Shown: positions 28,296 through 37,697, counted from the first letter of the stretch. The stretch: DNA of 64,000 nt from Burkholderiaceae bacterium (GCA_021208885.1 JAJOJF010000029.1:29549-93548); one strand, 5' to 3'. Notes: generated by a model from the letters alone, not told the origin. A program made the numbers and translations.

Positions 28296-29471
28296 ATGGA
28301 CATGAACTTTGAGTTGACGTCCAGGCAGCGTGAACTGCAGCAAAAAACCCGGGAATTTATTGCATCCAAGATAATCCCGCTCGAATCAGACCCGCGCTTG
28401 GGAGCACACGGTCCCGAGGAGTCGTTGCGGGCGGAGTTGGTAGCGTTGGCACGCGAGGCCGGACTTTTAACGCCACATGCTTCTGTTGAGATGGGTGGCT
28501 TGGGCTTGAGTCACATCGACAAAGCCGTCGTGTTTGAGGAGGCAGGCTATTCACGCCTTGGCCCAACGGCACTGAATATACATGCCCCGGATGAAGGCAA
28601 TATCCATTTGATGGAAGTCGTGGCTACCTCTGAGCAAAAAGAACGCTGGTTGCGCCCGCAGGTTCAAGGCCAGATTCGATCGTGTTTTGCGATGACCGAG
28701 CCCGATGGGGCTGGTGCTGACCCCTCAATGTTATCCACTACTGCGGTGCGAGATGGTGATGACTTCATCATCAACGGCAAGAAATGGTTCATCACCGGAG
28801 CGCACGGCGCGTCGTATGCCATCATCATGGCCAAGCTTGAAGACGGTTCGGCGACCATGTTCTTGAGTGACATGGATGCGCCGGGCATCGAGATCGTGCG
28901 CCTGATGGATGCCATGGACACGTGTTTTACGGGTGGCCATGCCGTGATGCAGTTCAATAACTTGCGTGTGCCGGCAACCCAAGTGCTTGGCGAGCTCGGT
29001 AAAGGCTTCCGTTACGCTCAGGTGCGATTGGCACCGGCCCGGTTGACGCATTGCATGCGCTGGCTGGGGCAGGCAAGGCGTGCCCATGACATCGCCACGG
29101 AATACGCCCGCACTCGCGAGGCTTTTGGCAAGCCCTTAGGCAAGCATGAGGGTGTAGGTTTCATGCTGGCAGACAACGACATGGACTTGCAAACGGCACG
29201 TTTGCACATTTGGCATACGGCAACTGTGCTTGATCGGGGCGAGACGGGGAATTTTGAGTCGAGTCGTGCCAAGGTGGTGTGTTCCGAAGCCGAATGGCGG
29301 GTGGTGGATCGTTGCGTGCAGATTCTCGGTGGCCAGGGTGTTACAGGAGAGACCGAGCTGATGCGCATCTTCACTGACATGCGTTCGTTCCGTATTTACG
29401 ATGGTCCAAGCGAAGTGCATCGTTGGAGCATGGCCAGAAAAATTCTCGAGGGGAAGGCACCGACGCCATGA
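28296..29471 (+). CDS. acyl-CoA dehydrogenase (LvaC/ACAD11-like)
   Basis: This 391-aa FAD-linked acyl-CoA dehydrogenase has a full N-terminal helical domain, a middle beta domain (FAMTEPDGAGADPS, KKWFITGAHGA) and a C-terminal helical domain (LGGQGVTGET). Where classical enzymes have the catalytic Glu in YEGT, this one has YDGPSEVH, as in ACAD10/11-type proteins. In the lva pathway the equivalent enzyme turns a 4-phosphoacyl-CoA into an enoyl-CoA. It is the first gene of a tight operon with SDR, kinase and ligase; its stop overlaps the SDR start (ATGA). Confidence 0.88.
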   Translation: MDMNFELTSRQRELQQKTREFIASKIIPLESDPRLGAHGPEESLRAELVALAREAGLLTPHASVEMGGLGLSHIDKAVVFEEAGYSRLGPTALNIHAPDEGNIHLMEVVATSEQKERWLRPQVQGQIRSCFAMTEPDGAGADPSMLSTTAVRDGDDFIINGKKWFITGAHGASYAIIMAKLEDGSATMFLSDMDAPGIEIVRLMDAMDTCFTGGHAVMQFNNLRVPATQVLGELGKGFRYAQVRLAPARLTHCMRWLGQARRAHDIATEYARTREAFGKPLGKHEGVGFMLADNDMDLQTARLHIWHTATVLDRGETGNFESSRAKVVCSEAEWRVVDRCVQILGGQGVTGETELMRIFTDMRSFRIYDGPSEVHRWSMARKILEGKAPTP

Positions 29472-30247
29472 GAAAAGCGATTGATTCACTGTTTCGACTG
29501 GATGGCAAGGTAGCCCTAGTTACTGGCGCCTCAAGTGGGCTAGGCCAACACTTCGCCAAATTACTTGCCCAAGCCGGTGCGCATGTGGTGGTTGCTGCCA
29601 GACGCAAAGATCGTTTGCAGGATCTATGCGCCGAAATCTCGAATGCTGGTGGTCGGGCCAGTGCTGTGTCGCTTGATGTCACGGATGTCGCTAGCGTGGC
29701 GGCTTGTTTTGATGCATGCGATGCAGCGGCAGGTGTCCCTGATATTGTCGTCAGTAACGCGGGAACCACGGTTACCAAGATGGCGGTTGATCAGACGCCG
29801 GAAGACTTCGATCAGGTCATGAATGCCAACCTACGCGGTTGCTGGCTGGTGGACACCGAAGCTGCCCGACGCCTGATTGCTGCACAAAAACCAGGCAGCA
29901 TTATCAACATTGCATCAATCCTGGGTGCTCGCGTGGCCGCTGCAGTGGCGCCTTATGCGATTTCCAAGGCGGGTGTGATTCAGGCAACCAAGGCCATGGC
30001 CCTTGAATGGGCACGCTACGGCATTCGGGTCAACGCATTGCTGCCTGGCTACGTGCGTACAGAACTTAATAGTGAGTTCCTTGACAGTGAGGTGGGTGAC
30101 AAATTGCGCATGCGCATTCCAAGTCGTCGCTTTAACGAGCTAGCTGATCTTGATGGTCCACTGCTGCTGTTGGCATCCGAAGCCGGGCGCGCCATGAGTG
30201 GCGCAACGGTTGAGGTTGACAGCGGGCACTTGGTGAGTGGGTTATGA
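29468..30247 (+). CDS. short-chain dehydrogenase/reductase (LvaD-like position)
   Basis: This is a classical SDR of 259 aa. The cofactor motif is TGASSGLG (19-26), the NAG motif 97-99, and the catalytic set S150, Y163, K167. The start at 29468 is chosen because it overlaps the previous stop by 4 bases and gives the standard N-terminus. In lva-type operons the SDR interconverts 4-oxo- and 4-hydroxyacyl-CoA; in this operon that is the obvious hypothesis. A 3-ketoacyl reductase role is the alternative. Confidence 0.87.
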   Translation: MRKAIDSLFRLDGKVALVTGASSGLGQHFAKLLAQAGAHVVVAARRKDRLQDLCAEISNAGGRASAVSLDVTDVASVAACFDACDAAAGVPDIVVSNAGTTVTKMAVDQTPEDFDQVMNANLRGCWLVDTEAARRLIAAQKPGSIINIASILGARVAAAVAPYAISKAGVIQATKAMALEWARYGIRVNALLPGYVRTELNSEFLDSEVGDKLRMRIPSRRFNELADLDGPLLLLASEAGRAMSGATVEVDSGHLVSGL

Positions 30248-31290
30248 GCCAGCAAGTAGCGCTCGATGATGCCGCTTGGGTCAGGCTGGGCAATTACTTG
30301 TTCGAACAGGGCGTCACACCAAGTAAACACATCACGGCTACATTGTTGACTGGTGGTCAATCCAACCCGACTTATCGTCTGACTAGTGGCGACAAATTAT
30401 TTGTGCTGCGTAAAAAACCTGCTGGTGACCTGTTGCCTTCGGCGCATGCCATCGATCGTGAATACCGGGTGATGAAAGCATTGCACAGCACGGCTGTCCC
30501 GGTGCCGCAGATGCTGGTCTACTGTGAGGACGAGAGCCTTATCGGTACACCTTTTTACGTAATGCCGTTTTTGCAAGGCCGGGTGTTTTTTGATCAGACG
30601 CTGCCGGACATGACGCGCGAGGCGCGTGGCGAAGTCTATCGCAGCATGAATCTGGCGATTGCTCAGTTGCATCGAGTCGATCCCGAGGCAATCGGTTTGG
30701 GGGACTATGGCAAGGCTGGGAACTACTTTGGCAGACAGATTCGGCGCTGGAGCCAGCAGTACCAAGAACACCACACCGAGCGCATTGCCTCACTGGAGCA
30801 TCTCATCGATTGGCTGCCTGATCGTATTCCGGCGGGAGACCTGACTACCATTGTCCACGGCGACTATCGCCTGGACAACGTGATGTTGCATGCCACTGAG
30901 CCGAAAGTCATTGCCGTACTTGACTGGGAGCTGTCCACGCTTGGTCATCCATTGGCTGATTTCTCGTATCACTGCATGAGCTGGCACATCCCGCCCTCGC
31001 TCTGGCGCGGCATCGGCGGCTTGAATCTTGCCGAGCTCGGCATCCCTAGCGAGCGTGAATATATTGAGCAGTACGTATCAGTAACCGGCTACCAGGGTGT
31101 TCAAGAGCACTGGGACTTTTATCTTGCGTACAATTTTTTTCGAATTGCGGCGATACTCTACGGCATAGGAGAGCGTGCCAGGCAGGGCACGGCCACCGCG
31201 GACAACGCCATGGAAATGGCGTCCAAGGCTGAGCCATTGGCCGATATTGGCTGGCACTACGCACAACAATATCAAGCTCAGAGAGGGTGA
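30244..31290 (+). CDS. APH-family kinase (LvaA/ACAD10-11 kinase-like)
   Basis: This 348-aa protein has the aminoglycoside-phosphotransferase fold. It has an N-lobe with LTGGQSNPTYRL, the catalytic Brenner motif HGDYRLDN (205-212, base D207) and the metal motif LDWE (226-229). Kinases of this group sit beside, or are fused to, acyl-CoA dehydrogenases and phosphorylate 4-hydroxyacyl-CoA; antibiotic resistance is not implied. It overlaps the SDR by 4 bases and is 3 bases before the ligase. Confidence 0.87.
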   Translation: MSQQVALDDAAWVRLGNYLFEQGVTPSKHITATLLTGGQSNPTYRLTSGDKLFVLRKKPAGDLLPSAHAIDREYRVMKALHSTAVPVPQMLVYCEDESLIGTPFYVMPFLQGRVFFDQTLPDMTREARGEVYRSMNLAIAQLHRVDPEAIGLGDYGKAGNYFGRQIRRWSQQYQEHHTERIASLEHLIDWLPDRIPAGDLTTIVHGDYRLDNVMLHATEPKVIAVLDWELSTLGHPLADFSYHCMSWHIPPSLWRGIGGLNLAELGIPSEREYIEQYVSVTGYQGVQEHWDFYLAYNFFRIAAILYGIGERARQGTATADNAMEMASKAEPLADIGWHYAQQYQAQRG

Positions 31291-31293
31291 CAA

Positions 31294-32916
31294 ATGGGTA
31301 AGGCTCTTGTTCGCGATGCGGCCAATTACGTGCCGTTGTCGCCATTGAACTTTTTGGTGCGCGCTGCTGCCGTTTATCCGCAGCGCACGGCCTTGGCTCA
31401 TGGCGATCTCAGGCAAACGTGGGCGCAAACTTACGAGCGCTGCCGTAGGTTTGCCAGTGCCTTGATCAAATTGAACATCAAGCGCGGCGACGTCGTCGCA
31501 GTCATGGCGCCGAACATTCCTGCACTTTACGAGGCTCATTTTGGGGTGCCGATGGCTGGCGCCACGCTTTTGGCGTTAAACACCCGCTTGGATGCTGACA
31601 CCACAGCCTATATTCTCGATCATTCCGAGACCAAAGTGCTGCTTTGCGACCGCGAGTTCTCGGACCTGATGAGCGCAGTGCTGCCCAAGCTCACCCACAC
31701 AATCACCGTGATCGATATCAATGATCCGGTCTATGAGGGGGCGGGCCATGCCCTCGGAGAGATCGATTACGAGCAGTTGTTGGCTAGCGGCGATCCTTTG
31801 TTTGAAATGCTGATGCCAGAAGACGAGTGGGACAGCATCACACTGAACTACACGTCGGGCACGACTGGCCGACCCAAGGGGGCGCTGTATTCGCATCGCG
31901 CTACCTACCTAAATGCCATGGGCAACATGGTCTCAGCTGGCATGAAACTGCAGTCGACCTATCTCTGGACCTTGCCGATGTTTCACTGCAACGGCTGGTG
32001 CTTCCCATGGACGCTGGCCATGATTGCGGGCACCAATGTCTGCTTGCGCCGAGTGGAACCCAAGGCGATCTTTGCGGCAATTAGAGATCATCACGTTGAA
32101 TATTTCTGTGCCGCTCCGGTCGTGCTGACGATGTTGGCACATTCTCCCAAAGAGCATCACTTCAAGCCCGACTGGCTGGTGCAGGTCATCACCGGCGGCG
32201 CAGCCCCGCCAGCGGCATTAATTGCGGCCATGTCTGAACTTCGTATCGAAGTCACGCACATGTATGGGCTCACAGAAACACTGGGGCCATCGGTCATTTG
32301 TGCCTGGCATGATGAATGGAATGACTTGAGCCTAGATGAACAAGCCCGGCTCAAGAGCCGCATTGGTGTGCGTAAACACACGATGGAAGATGCGATGGTG
32401 GTTGACTCGCAAAGCATGGAGCCGGTGCCTTGGGATGGCAGGACCATCGGTGAGCTGGTCATGCGTGGCAATACGGTGATGAAGGGGTATCTGAAAAACC
32501 CCGAAGCTACCAAGCAGGCGTTTCATGGTGGTTGGTTCCATAGCGGTGACTTGGTTGTGGTACACCCGGATGGTTATTTTGAAGTTAAAGATCGCCTCAA
32601 AGACATCGTGATTTCTGGTGGCGAGAACATTTCAACTGTGGAAGTTGAAGGCGTGCTCTACCGTCATCCCGCGGTGCTTGAGGCGGCAGTGGTTGCCATG
32701 CCTCATGAGAAGTGGGGCGAGACGCCTTGTGCGTTCGTCACGCTTAAAGACGGAGCCCAGGCGAGTTCTGATGACATCGTTAAATTCTGCCGTGAGCATT
32801 TGGCAGGGTTTAAGGTGCCACACAAAATTGTGTTCGCGGCGCTACCTAAAACTTCAACGGGCAAAATCCAGAAGTTTGTATTGCGGGAGCAAGCCAGGGA
32901 ATTATCTGGTAACTGA
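31294..32916 (+). CDS. AMP-dependent acyl-CoA ligase (LvaE-like position)
   Basis: This adenylate-forming enzyme (540 aa) activates a carboxylic acid as AMP ester and then CoA thioester. The AMP-binding P-loop is YTSGTTGRPKG (186-196). The motifs MYGLTET, GWFHSGDL and the C-terminal catalytic-lysine segment KTSTGKIQK are all present. It resembles medium-chain acyl-CoA ligases (AlkK-like). It closes the operon and supplies the CoA thioester used by the three enzymes encoded before it. Confidence 0.9.
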   Translation: MGKALVRDAANYVPLSPLNFLVRAAAVYPQRTALAHGDLRQTWAQTYERCRRFASALIKLNIKRGDVVAVMAPNIPALYEAHFGVPMAGATLLALNTRLDADTTAYILDHSETKVLLCDREFSDLMSAVLPKLTHTITVIDINDPVYEGAGHALGEIDYEQLLASGDPLFEMLMPEDEWDSITLNYTSGTTGRPKGALYSHRATYLNAMGNMVSAGMKLQSTYLWTLPMFHCNGWCFPWTLAMIAGTNVCLRRVEPKAIFAAIRDHHVEYFCAAPVVLTMLAHSPKEHHFKPDWLVQVITGGAAPPAALIAAMSELRIEVTHMYGLTETLGPSVICAWHDEWNDLSLDEQARLKSRIGVRKHTMEDAMVVDSQSMEPVPWDGRTIGELVMRGNTVMKGYLKNPEATKQAFHGGWFHSGDLVVVHPDGYFEVKDRLKDIVISGGENISTVEVEGVLYRHPAVLEAAVVAMPHEKWGETPCAFVTLKDGAQASSDDIVKFCREHLAGFKVPHKIVFAALPKTSTGKIQKFVLREQARELSGN

Positions 32917-32997
32917 TTAGTCGGCATAATCAACGCTCAATTTCTTTGAGAATTCCTCGAGTAAGATATCTCGACCAAATTTTCTAGAACATCCGCC

Positions 32998-34188
32998 ATG
33001 AGCCAGCCATTGTCCTACTTCCCCGGCCTGCGATTCTTGCATTCGCCGGGCCCTACTCACGTGCCCAAAGCTGTCATGGATGCAATGTCCGAGCAGCCCA
33101 TGGACATGGCCGATGAGCGGCTTGATCCGCTGATTGCTGATTGTGAAGAGGGTCTGCGCTCAATCATGAAGAGCGATGATGCCGAAGTGTTCATTTATTC
33201 GTCCAACGGCCATGGCGTGTGGGAAGCTGTCACCGTCAATCTGGCATCCCCCGGACAAAAGGTCTTGGTTGCAAGCACCGGGCATTTCTCGGACTCCTGG
33301 GCACTGATGACCGAGGCCATGGGCGTTGAGGTGGTGCGTACCCCCTATCGGGAAGGCTATCCCATTGATCCGGCTGACATTGAGCAGGCTCTGGGGGCTG
33401 ATCGTGCAAACGAGATTGTCGCAGTCTATGTTGTGCAGACTGATACAGCTTCGAGTATTACGAGTGATGTGCCAGCGATCCGCGAGGCGATGAACCGCGC
33501 GGGTCATCCGGCGTTGCTGGTCGTAGACGTGGTGGCCTCGCTGGCTGCAGCACCGTACGGGATGGATGCCTGGGGTGTGGATGTGACCTTGGGTGCTTCG
33601 CAAAAGGGCTTGATGTGTCCGCCCGGCATGGCATTTTGTGCAGCGAATGCTCGTGCAATTGAAGTGGCCAGAGCTAATCCGGCGAATCGTTTCTACTGGG
33701 ACTGGGAGCGTCGTCGTGGAGCGCCGTCCTACAAGAAGTTCTGCGGCACACCCCCTCAGAGCTTTTTGCAGGGCTTGCGCACGGCGATCAGTTTGTTGCA
33801 TCAGGAGGGGTTGGACAATGTGTTGGCGCGCCATCGTCGATTTGCTGCCGCGGTTCAGGCGGCCGTTGAGGTCTGGGCTGAAGGCGGCCAGATGCAGTTT
33901 ATCTGTCAGATCCCGTCAGCGCGCTCTGTCTCGGTGACCACCATCGAGATTAATGGCGTTGCCCCTGACATGATCCGTCAGGTGGCACGTGAGCAATTTA
34001 ATGTCTCACTCGCTGGTGGTTTGGGACCATTTTTTGGGCGGGCATTTCGTATCGGTCACTTGGGTGACTTGAGCGCACCCATGGTGCTAGGTTGCCTGAG
34101 TGCGGTGGAAGGCACGTTGCGCAGCTTGCAGGTGCCGATCGGATCCGGGGCAATTAACGCTGCGCTTGATGCGTTAAAAGCGCAGTGA
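32998..34188 (+). CDS. class V aminotransferase (alanine/serine-glyoxylate type)
   Basis: This PLP-dependent transaminase (396 aa) is of the alanine-glyoxylate / serine-glyoxylate group. The pyridoxal lysine is K203 in ASQKGLMCPPG, and the N-terminal substrate motif SPGPTHVPKAV and the GHFSDSW phosphate-binding segment are clear. There is an 81-base gap after the acyl-CoA ligase gene, so cotranscription is uncertain. Ureidoglycine-glyoxylate transaminases look similar and cannot be excluded. Confidence 0.85.
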   Translation: MSQPLSYFPGLRFLHSPGPTHVPKAVMDAMSEQPMDMADERLDPLIADCEEGLRSIMKSDDAEVFIYSSNGHGVWEAVTVNLASPGQKVLVASTGHFSDSWALMTEAMGVEVVRTPYREGYPIDPADIEQALGADRANEIVAVYVVQTDTASSITSDVPAIREAMNRAGHPALLVVDVVASLAAAPYGMDAWGVDVTLGASQKGLMCPPGMAFCAANARAIEVARANPANRFYWDWERRRGAPSYKKFCGTPPQSFLQGLRTAISLLHQEGLDNVLARHRRFAAAVQAAVEVWAEGGQMQFICQIPSARSVSVTTIEINGVAPDMIRQVAREQFNVSLAGGLGPFFGRAFRIGHLGDLSAPMVLGCLSAVEGTLRSLQVPIGSGAINAALDALKAQ

Positions 34189-34287
34189 CGCCTGGTCTTT
34201 GTCAGTTATTGGCGGTGTTCTATTCTCGAGTCTGCTACATTGTGCCGTGACTGTGCATGCATGCGATGTCACGAAGCGGGGTGCGTA

Positions 34288-35166
34288 ATGGGACTTGGTG
34301 AACTTGTGAATCAGACGGGGAAGACTGTCAAATTCGTTAAAAAATTGAGCTTGATGTTATTGGGGTTGGCCACGGCGGTGGCTATCGATGGTGTCGATGC
34401 TCATGCATCAACCTCAAGCAATTCGGCGACCCAACCGATTTGGCTAATGGGTGAGGTGCATGACAATCCCGATGGCCATGGGTATCGCTTGCGTGATCTA
34501 CAAGCAGCTGTTACCTCAGATTGGCGTCCGGCTATTTTGATGGAACAGTTCAATGTTGATCGCCAAGATGAGCTCACCCAAGCCTGGCAGACCTGTAAAG
34601 AGGCGCAGTGTGTCATAGACGCAGCTGGAGGCAAAGGCTGGCAGTGGAATTTGTACAAACCGGTTATCCAGTTGGCCTTGGCGTATCGTTTGCCGCTAGT
34701 TGCAGCCAATGTCTCGCGCGAGCAGCTTGGTCAAGTAATGAAGCAAGGGTTTGGGGTAGTGTTCGATCAAAACACCATCTCAACCTATCGACTCGATCAG
34801 CCGTTGCCACAGGATTGGTTAGACGGTCAGCGGGTGGCCATTCGTGAAGGGCACTGCAACATGCTGCCTGAAGAAATGATCGATCCCATGGTTAACGCCC
34901 AAACGGCACGTGATGTGATGTTTGCCAAGCTGATTGCAGAGTATGCGCCACAAGGAGTGGTTTTAATTGCTGGCAATGGCCATGTGCGCAAGGACCTCGG
35001 CGTTTATGCGTGGCTACCAGAAGAACTGAAGGGCGATGTTACGGTATTTGGCTACGTCGAACCCGAGGGTGTCAGCGCCACTTGGTATGACAAGGTGCGT
35101 GTGGTGCCAGCGCATCCCCGCCCCGACCCTTGTGAAGCATTTAAGCGCAGCCGCGCGGGTTCTTGA
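34288..35166 (+). CDS. ChaN-like heme-binding/TraB-Tiki superfamily protein
   Basis: This is a secreted or envelope protein of the ChaN family (DUF399), whose founding member is a heme-binding lipoprotein. From the ATG at 34288 (GGGG upstream) it has 292 aa. It has a hydrophobic N-terminal segment (KKLSLMLLGLATAVAI) but no clear lipobox Cys. The core motifs are MGEVHDNPDGH and LIAGNGHVRKDLG. Upstream in-frame TTG (34240) is an alternative start. The tiny lipoprotein gene follows 16 bases later. Confidence 0.78.
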   Translation: MGLGELVNQTGKTVKFVKKLSLMLLGLATAVAIDGVDAHASTSSNSATQPIWLMGEVHDNPDGHGYRLRDLQAAVTSDWRPAILMEQFNVDRQDELTQAWQTCKEAQCVIDAAGGKGWQWNLYKPVIQLALAYRLPLVAANVSREQLGQVMKQGFGVVFDQNTISTYRLDQPLPQDWLDGQRVAIREGHCNMLPEEMIDPMVNAQTARDVMFAKLIAEYAPQGVVLIAGNGHVRKDLGVYAWLPEELKGDVTVFGYVEPEGVSATWYDKVRVVPAHPRPDPCEAFKRSRAGS

Positions 35167-35182
35167 AACACTGGAGAGAAGG

Positions 35183-35302
35183 TTGAAGCATTTCAAATGG
35201 ATTGGCGCGGTGCTCTGCGCTTTAGCATTGGCAGGCTGCGGTAACAACCCGACGCCCGAGCGCACGCCTGATGGTTTCGATCCGCCCTATAACTATTACT
35301 AG
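35183..35302 (+). CDS. very small lipoprotein (39 aa, TTG start)
   Basis: This 39-codon gene starts with TTG at 35183 behind GGAGAG. It encodes a basic start (LKHFK, initiator read as Met), a hydrophobic core and a lipobox ALAGC, then only about 20 mature residues rich in Pro, ending PPYNYY. Size and design resemble the LptM/YifL group of small lipoproteins, but I cannot assign it to that family. It lies 16 bases after the ChaN-like gene. Confidence 0.6.
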   Translation: MKHFKWIGAVLCALALAGCGNNPTPERTPDGFDPPYNYY

Positions 35303-35327
35303 CGTGGTGGTTTAGTCGGTTGCTCTA

Positions 35328-36128
35328 TCAGAACTGATAGGTGATCCCAGCTGTCACGCTAGTTGACCGGGTGTTGTTGCGATCGCCCAAGTCTGAAGAT
35401 GAAATGATCCCCAGGCCAAGCTGCAGGTTTGGAACCGGGGAGTACGACACACCGATCTGTGCATAGCCGCTGTATTCAGTGTTCAGTCCCGTGTTTGTCT
35501 GTATCCCGAAATCAATGCCGACAAGCCACTGTTCATTGACGACCCAGACAGGAGCGAGCGAAGCCGACCAGATGTCTGCCCGTTGAGCAGACGTGTCCGG
35601 TGTGTTTTGTAGGCGGTTGCTCGCATATCCCAGGTTGATATGCAACTGATAGCTGTCACTAAGATAAGACCCGATCAAATCGACAGACCCATTGACCTCG
35701 GCGCTGCCGAGCCCCGCGTTTTGTGCGGCTGAAGTGATGGGCAATAACAAAACGGGTTTTAAGGCAAAGCTCCAATCAGTCTTTTGGTCACCGGCAAAGA
35801 CCCACTTCGCTCCAATGGCCGTATTCTGCCAGCCGGAGGTTGGCGTGGTTTGAAGCGAATTGCCAACAAACAGGTCGATGTTGGGTGATACCCCGCGGGT
35901 GTAGGTCAGCGGGAAGGCGTTGCTGGTATTTGAGCTGGTCGAGGGCTGGCCGTCGCTGCCAAACTCCACAACTTCGGACTCGTTGTAGATGTAATCAATT
36001 TCGATCTGGTTGCCACCTGTGCCTTGGGTGCCCGTGTCATCTGTTTGGAACGGGAAGTAAGCTTGTACGGGCAGTGCCCATACAAGCAGAGCGGTCGTCA
36101 CGAGTTGGTTTGGAAGGGCTTGAAACAT
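35328..36128 (-). CDS. outer-membrane transporter-like protein (phenol MetA degradation family)
   Basis: This is a predicted beta-barrel outer-membrane protein. The ATG at 36128 gives a signal peptide ending VQA and 266 aa; an in-frame ATG at 36173 is the alternative. The mature part alternates polar and hydrophobic residues in strand-like runs (QIEIDYIYNE, WSFALKPVLLLP, LQLGLGI) and ends in YQF, the aromatic C-terminus recognised by the BAM machinery. The pattern resembles the Phenol_MetA_deg family. Function unknown. Confidence 0.65.
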   Translation of the reverse strand: MFQALPNQLVTTALLVWALPVQAYFPFQTDDTGTQGTGGNQIEIDYIYNESEVVEFGSDGQPSTSSNTSNAFPLTYTRGVSPNIDLFVGNSLQTTPTSGWQNTAIGAKWVFAGDQKTDWSFALKPVLLLPITSAAQNAGLGSAEVNGSVDLIGSYLSDSYQLHINLGYASNRLQNTPDTSAQRADIWSASLAPVWVVNEQWLVGIDFGIQTNTGLNTEYSGYAQIGVSYSPVPNLQLGLGIISSSDLGDRNNTRSTSVTAGITYQF

Positions 36129-36212
36129 GGCGAGCTGTAATTTTGTCCAGAGTGGTTGATTGCAGCACGCCATGGCTTCAATATGATGACACGGGCCGTC
36201 TTTAGCCGACTG

Positions 36213-37697
36213 CTATTTCAGAACCGGTGGATGTGTCACGATTGATTTGAGATCGGCCGTGTCCGCATGCAGTTTGCTGTTATCTGGCTTTGGGCGTGTG
36301 AGGCTTGCTTCGCTTGCCAGCGCCTTTTCCATCGCACGGCCGATTGCCAGCAAGCGGCCATCCTGATAGAGCGGTCCAATCACTTGGATGCCAAACGGCA
36401 TGCCAGCTTCATCAAGGCCCGAGGGCAGTGACAAGGCAGGATGCGTGCTCATCGTCACCACATAGGTCAATGACAGCCACTCGTAATAGTTGCGCATCTT
36501 TTGACCGTCGACTGCGTCAGCGTAAAGCGTTGACCACGGGAAAGGTGTCACTGGCGTAACCGGCGACAGAATGACATCGTACTGCTGCATGGCAGTGGCG
36601 AATGCCTGCATGATACGCGTCTGCTCCAAATGTGCCCAAGCACGGTCGGCCAGTGTCATTTGCTGGGCAATTTCCATGTTGGCCCTGACGTTCGGGCTGA
36701 GTGCGTCGGGGTCTTTGGCGTACTGTTCGCCCATTTGTGCGATAAACCCTTCAGCGCGCATCACGTCAAATGCCCGGTGGGGATCGCCCAGATCAAGCTT
36801 GATCGGCTCACACACCTTGACATGCTTGGCAATGGCTTTGACGCGGTTCTCAAACACACGGCGAATCATCGGGTCAACGGCGCAGCAATCAAAGTCTGCG
36901 GTAAAGCCTACCCGCAATTGGCTCATGTCGATGTTGGGCTGTGGCCAAATGACCTTGGGATTATTGGGAAATGCGAGTGGATCCATGGGTTCATTGCCTA
37001 GGCAGGTACTAAACATCAGCGCCATGTCTTCGATGTTGCGGGCCATGGGGCCCACGACGTTCAACACTGACCAGCCTAGCTTGCGCCCGCTCTGGGAAAT
37101 CATGCCAGGCGATGGACGAATGCCAGCCACACCGCAATAGGCCGCCGGGATGCGCAGCGAGCCGCCAACGTCTGAACCTGTGCACAATGGCAGCATATCG
37201 GTGGCGAGGGCCGCCGCCGAACCGCCAGAAGAGCCACCGGCATTGAGCCTGGTGTTAAACGGGTTGCCAGTAGCCCCCCAGACCAAGTTGCGCGTGTTGG
37301 CTCCCGCACCCATGTCGGGCGTGTTGGTTTTGGCGGCGATGATGGCGCCGGCGGCTTTAAGCCGGGTCACAAGAGAATTGTCTTGGGTCGGCACATGGTC
37401 TCGAAACCCGGTGTTGCCAAATGTCGTTAACAAACCGGCTGTTTCGGTCAGGTCTTTGATGCCCACTGGCAGGCCATGCAAGGGTCCGAGCTTGTCTCCT
37501 TTCATCACCGACGCTTCGGCGGCCTTGGCTGCCTCTTTGGCCCGATCGAAGTCGGTGGCGCATAGCGCATTGATGCCCGGATTGACGGTTTGCATCTGGG
37601 TGATGAAGGCATCAAGCACTTCAACAGGGGAGAGAGTCTTTTGTCCAATATGACGGCGTAATTCAATCGCTGAAAGCGCGATGATGTCTTTTGACAT
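36213..37697 (-). CDS. amidase (amidase signature family)
   Basis: This hydrolase of the GatA/AmiE-signature family has 494 aa from the ATG at 37697 with AGGAG upstream; the frame continues upstream but without family similarity. The Ser-cisSer-Lys machinery is visible: Lys in GIKDLT, the glycine-serine block AGGSSGGSAAALA and GSDVGGSLRIPA. It is not next to gatB/gatC, so a free-standing amidase acting on small or aromatic amides is likelier than a tRNA amidotransferase. It is divergent from the SulP gene. Confidence 0.88.
   Translation of the reverse strand: MSKDIIALSAIELRRHIGQKTLSPVEVLDAFITQMQTVNPGINALCATDFDRAKEAAKAAEASVMKGDKLGPLHGLPVGIKDLTETAGLLTTFGNTGFRDHVPTQDNSLVTRLKAAGAIIAAKTNTPDMGAGANTRNLVWGATGNPFNTRLNAGGSSGGSAAALATDMLPLCTGSDVGGSLRIPAAYCGVAGIRPSPGMISQSGRKLGWSVLNVVGPMARNIEDMALMFSTCLGNEPMDPLAFPNNPKVIWPQPNIDMSQLRVGFTADFDCCAVDPMIRRVFENRVKAIAKHVKVCEPIKLDLGDPHRAFDVMRAEGFIAQMGEQYAKDPDALSPNVRANMEIAQQMTLADRAWAHLEQTRIMQAFATAMQQYDVILSPVTPVTPFPWSTLYADAVDGQKMRNYYEWLSLTYVVTMSTHPALSLPSGLDEAGMPFGIQVIGPLYQDGRLLAIGRAMEKALASEASLTRPKPDNSKLHADTADLKSIVTHPPVLK

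Noticed and set aside
30244..31290. Aminoglycoside resistance gene
   Set aside because: The protein has the APH fold, but its context and sequence fit the acyl-CoA-dehydrogenase-associated kinases rather than antibiotic phosphotransferases.
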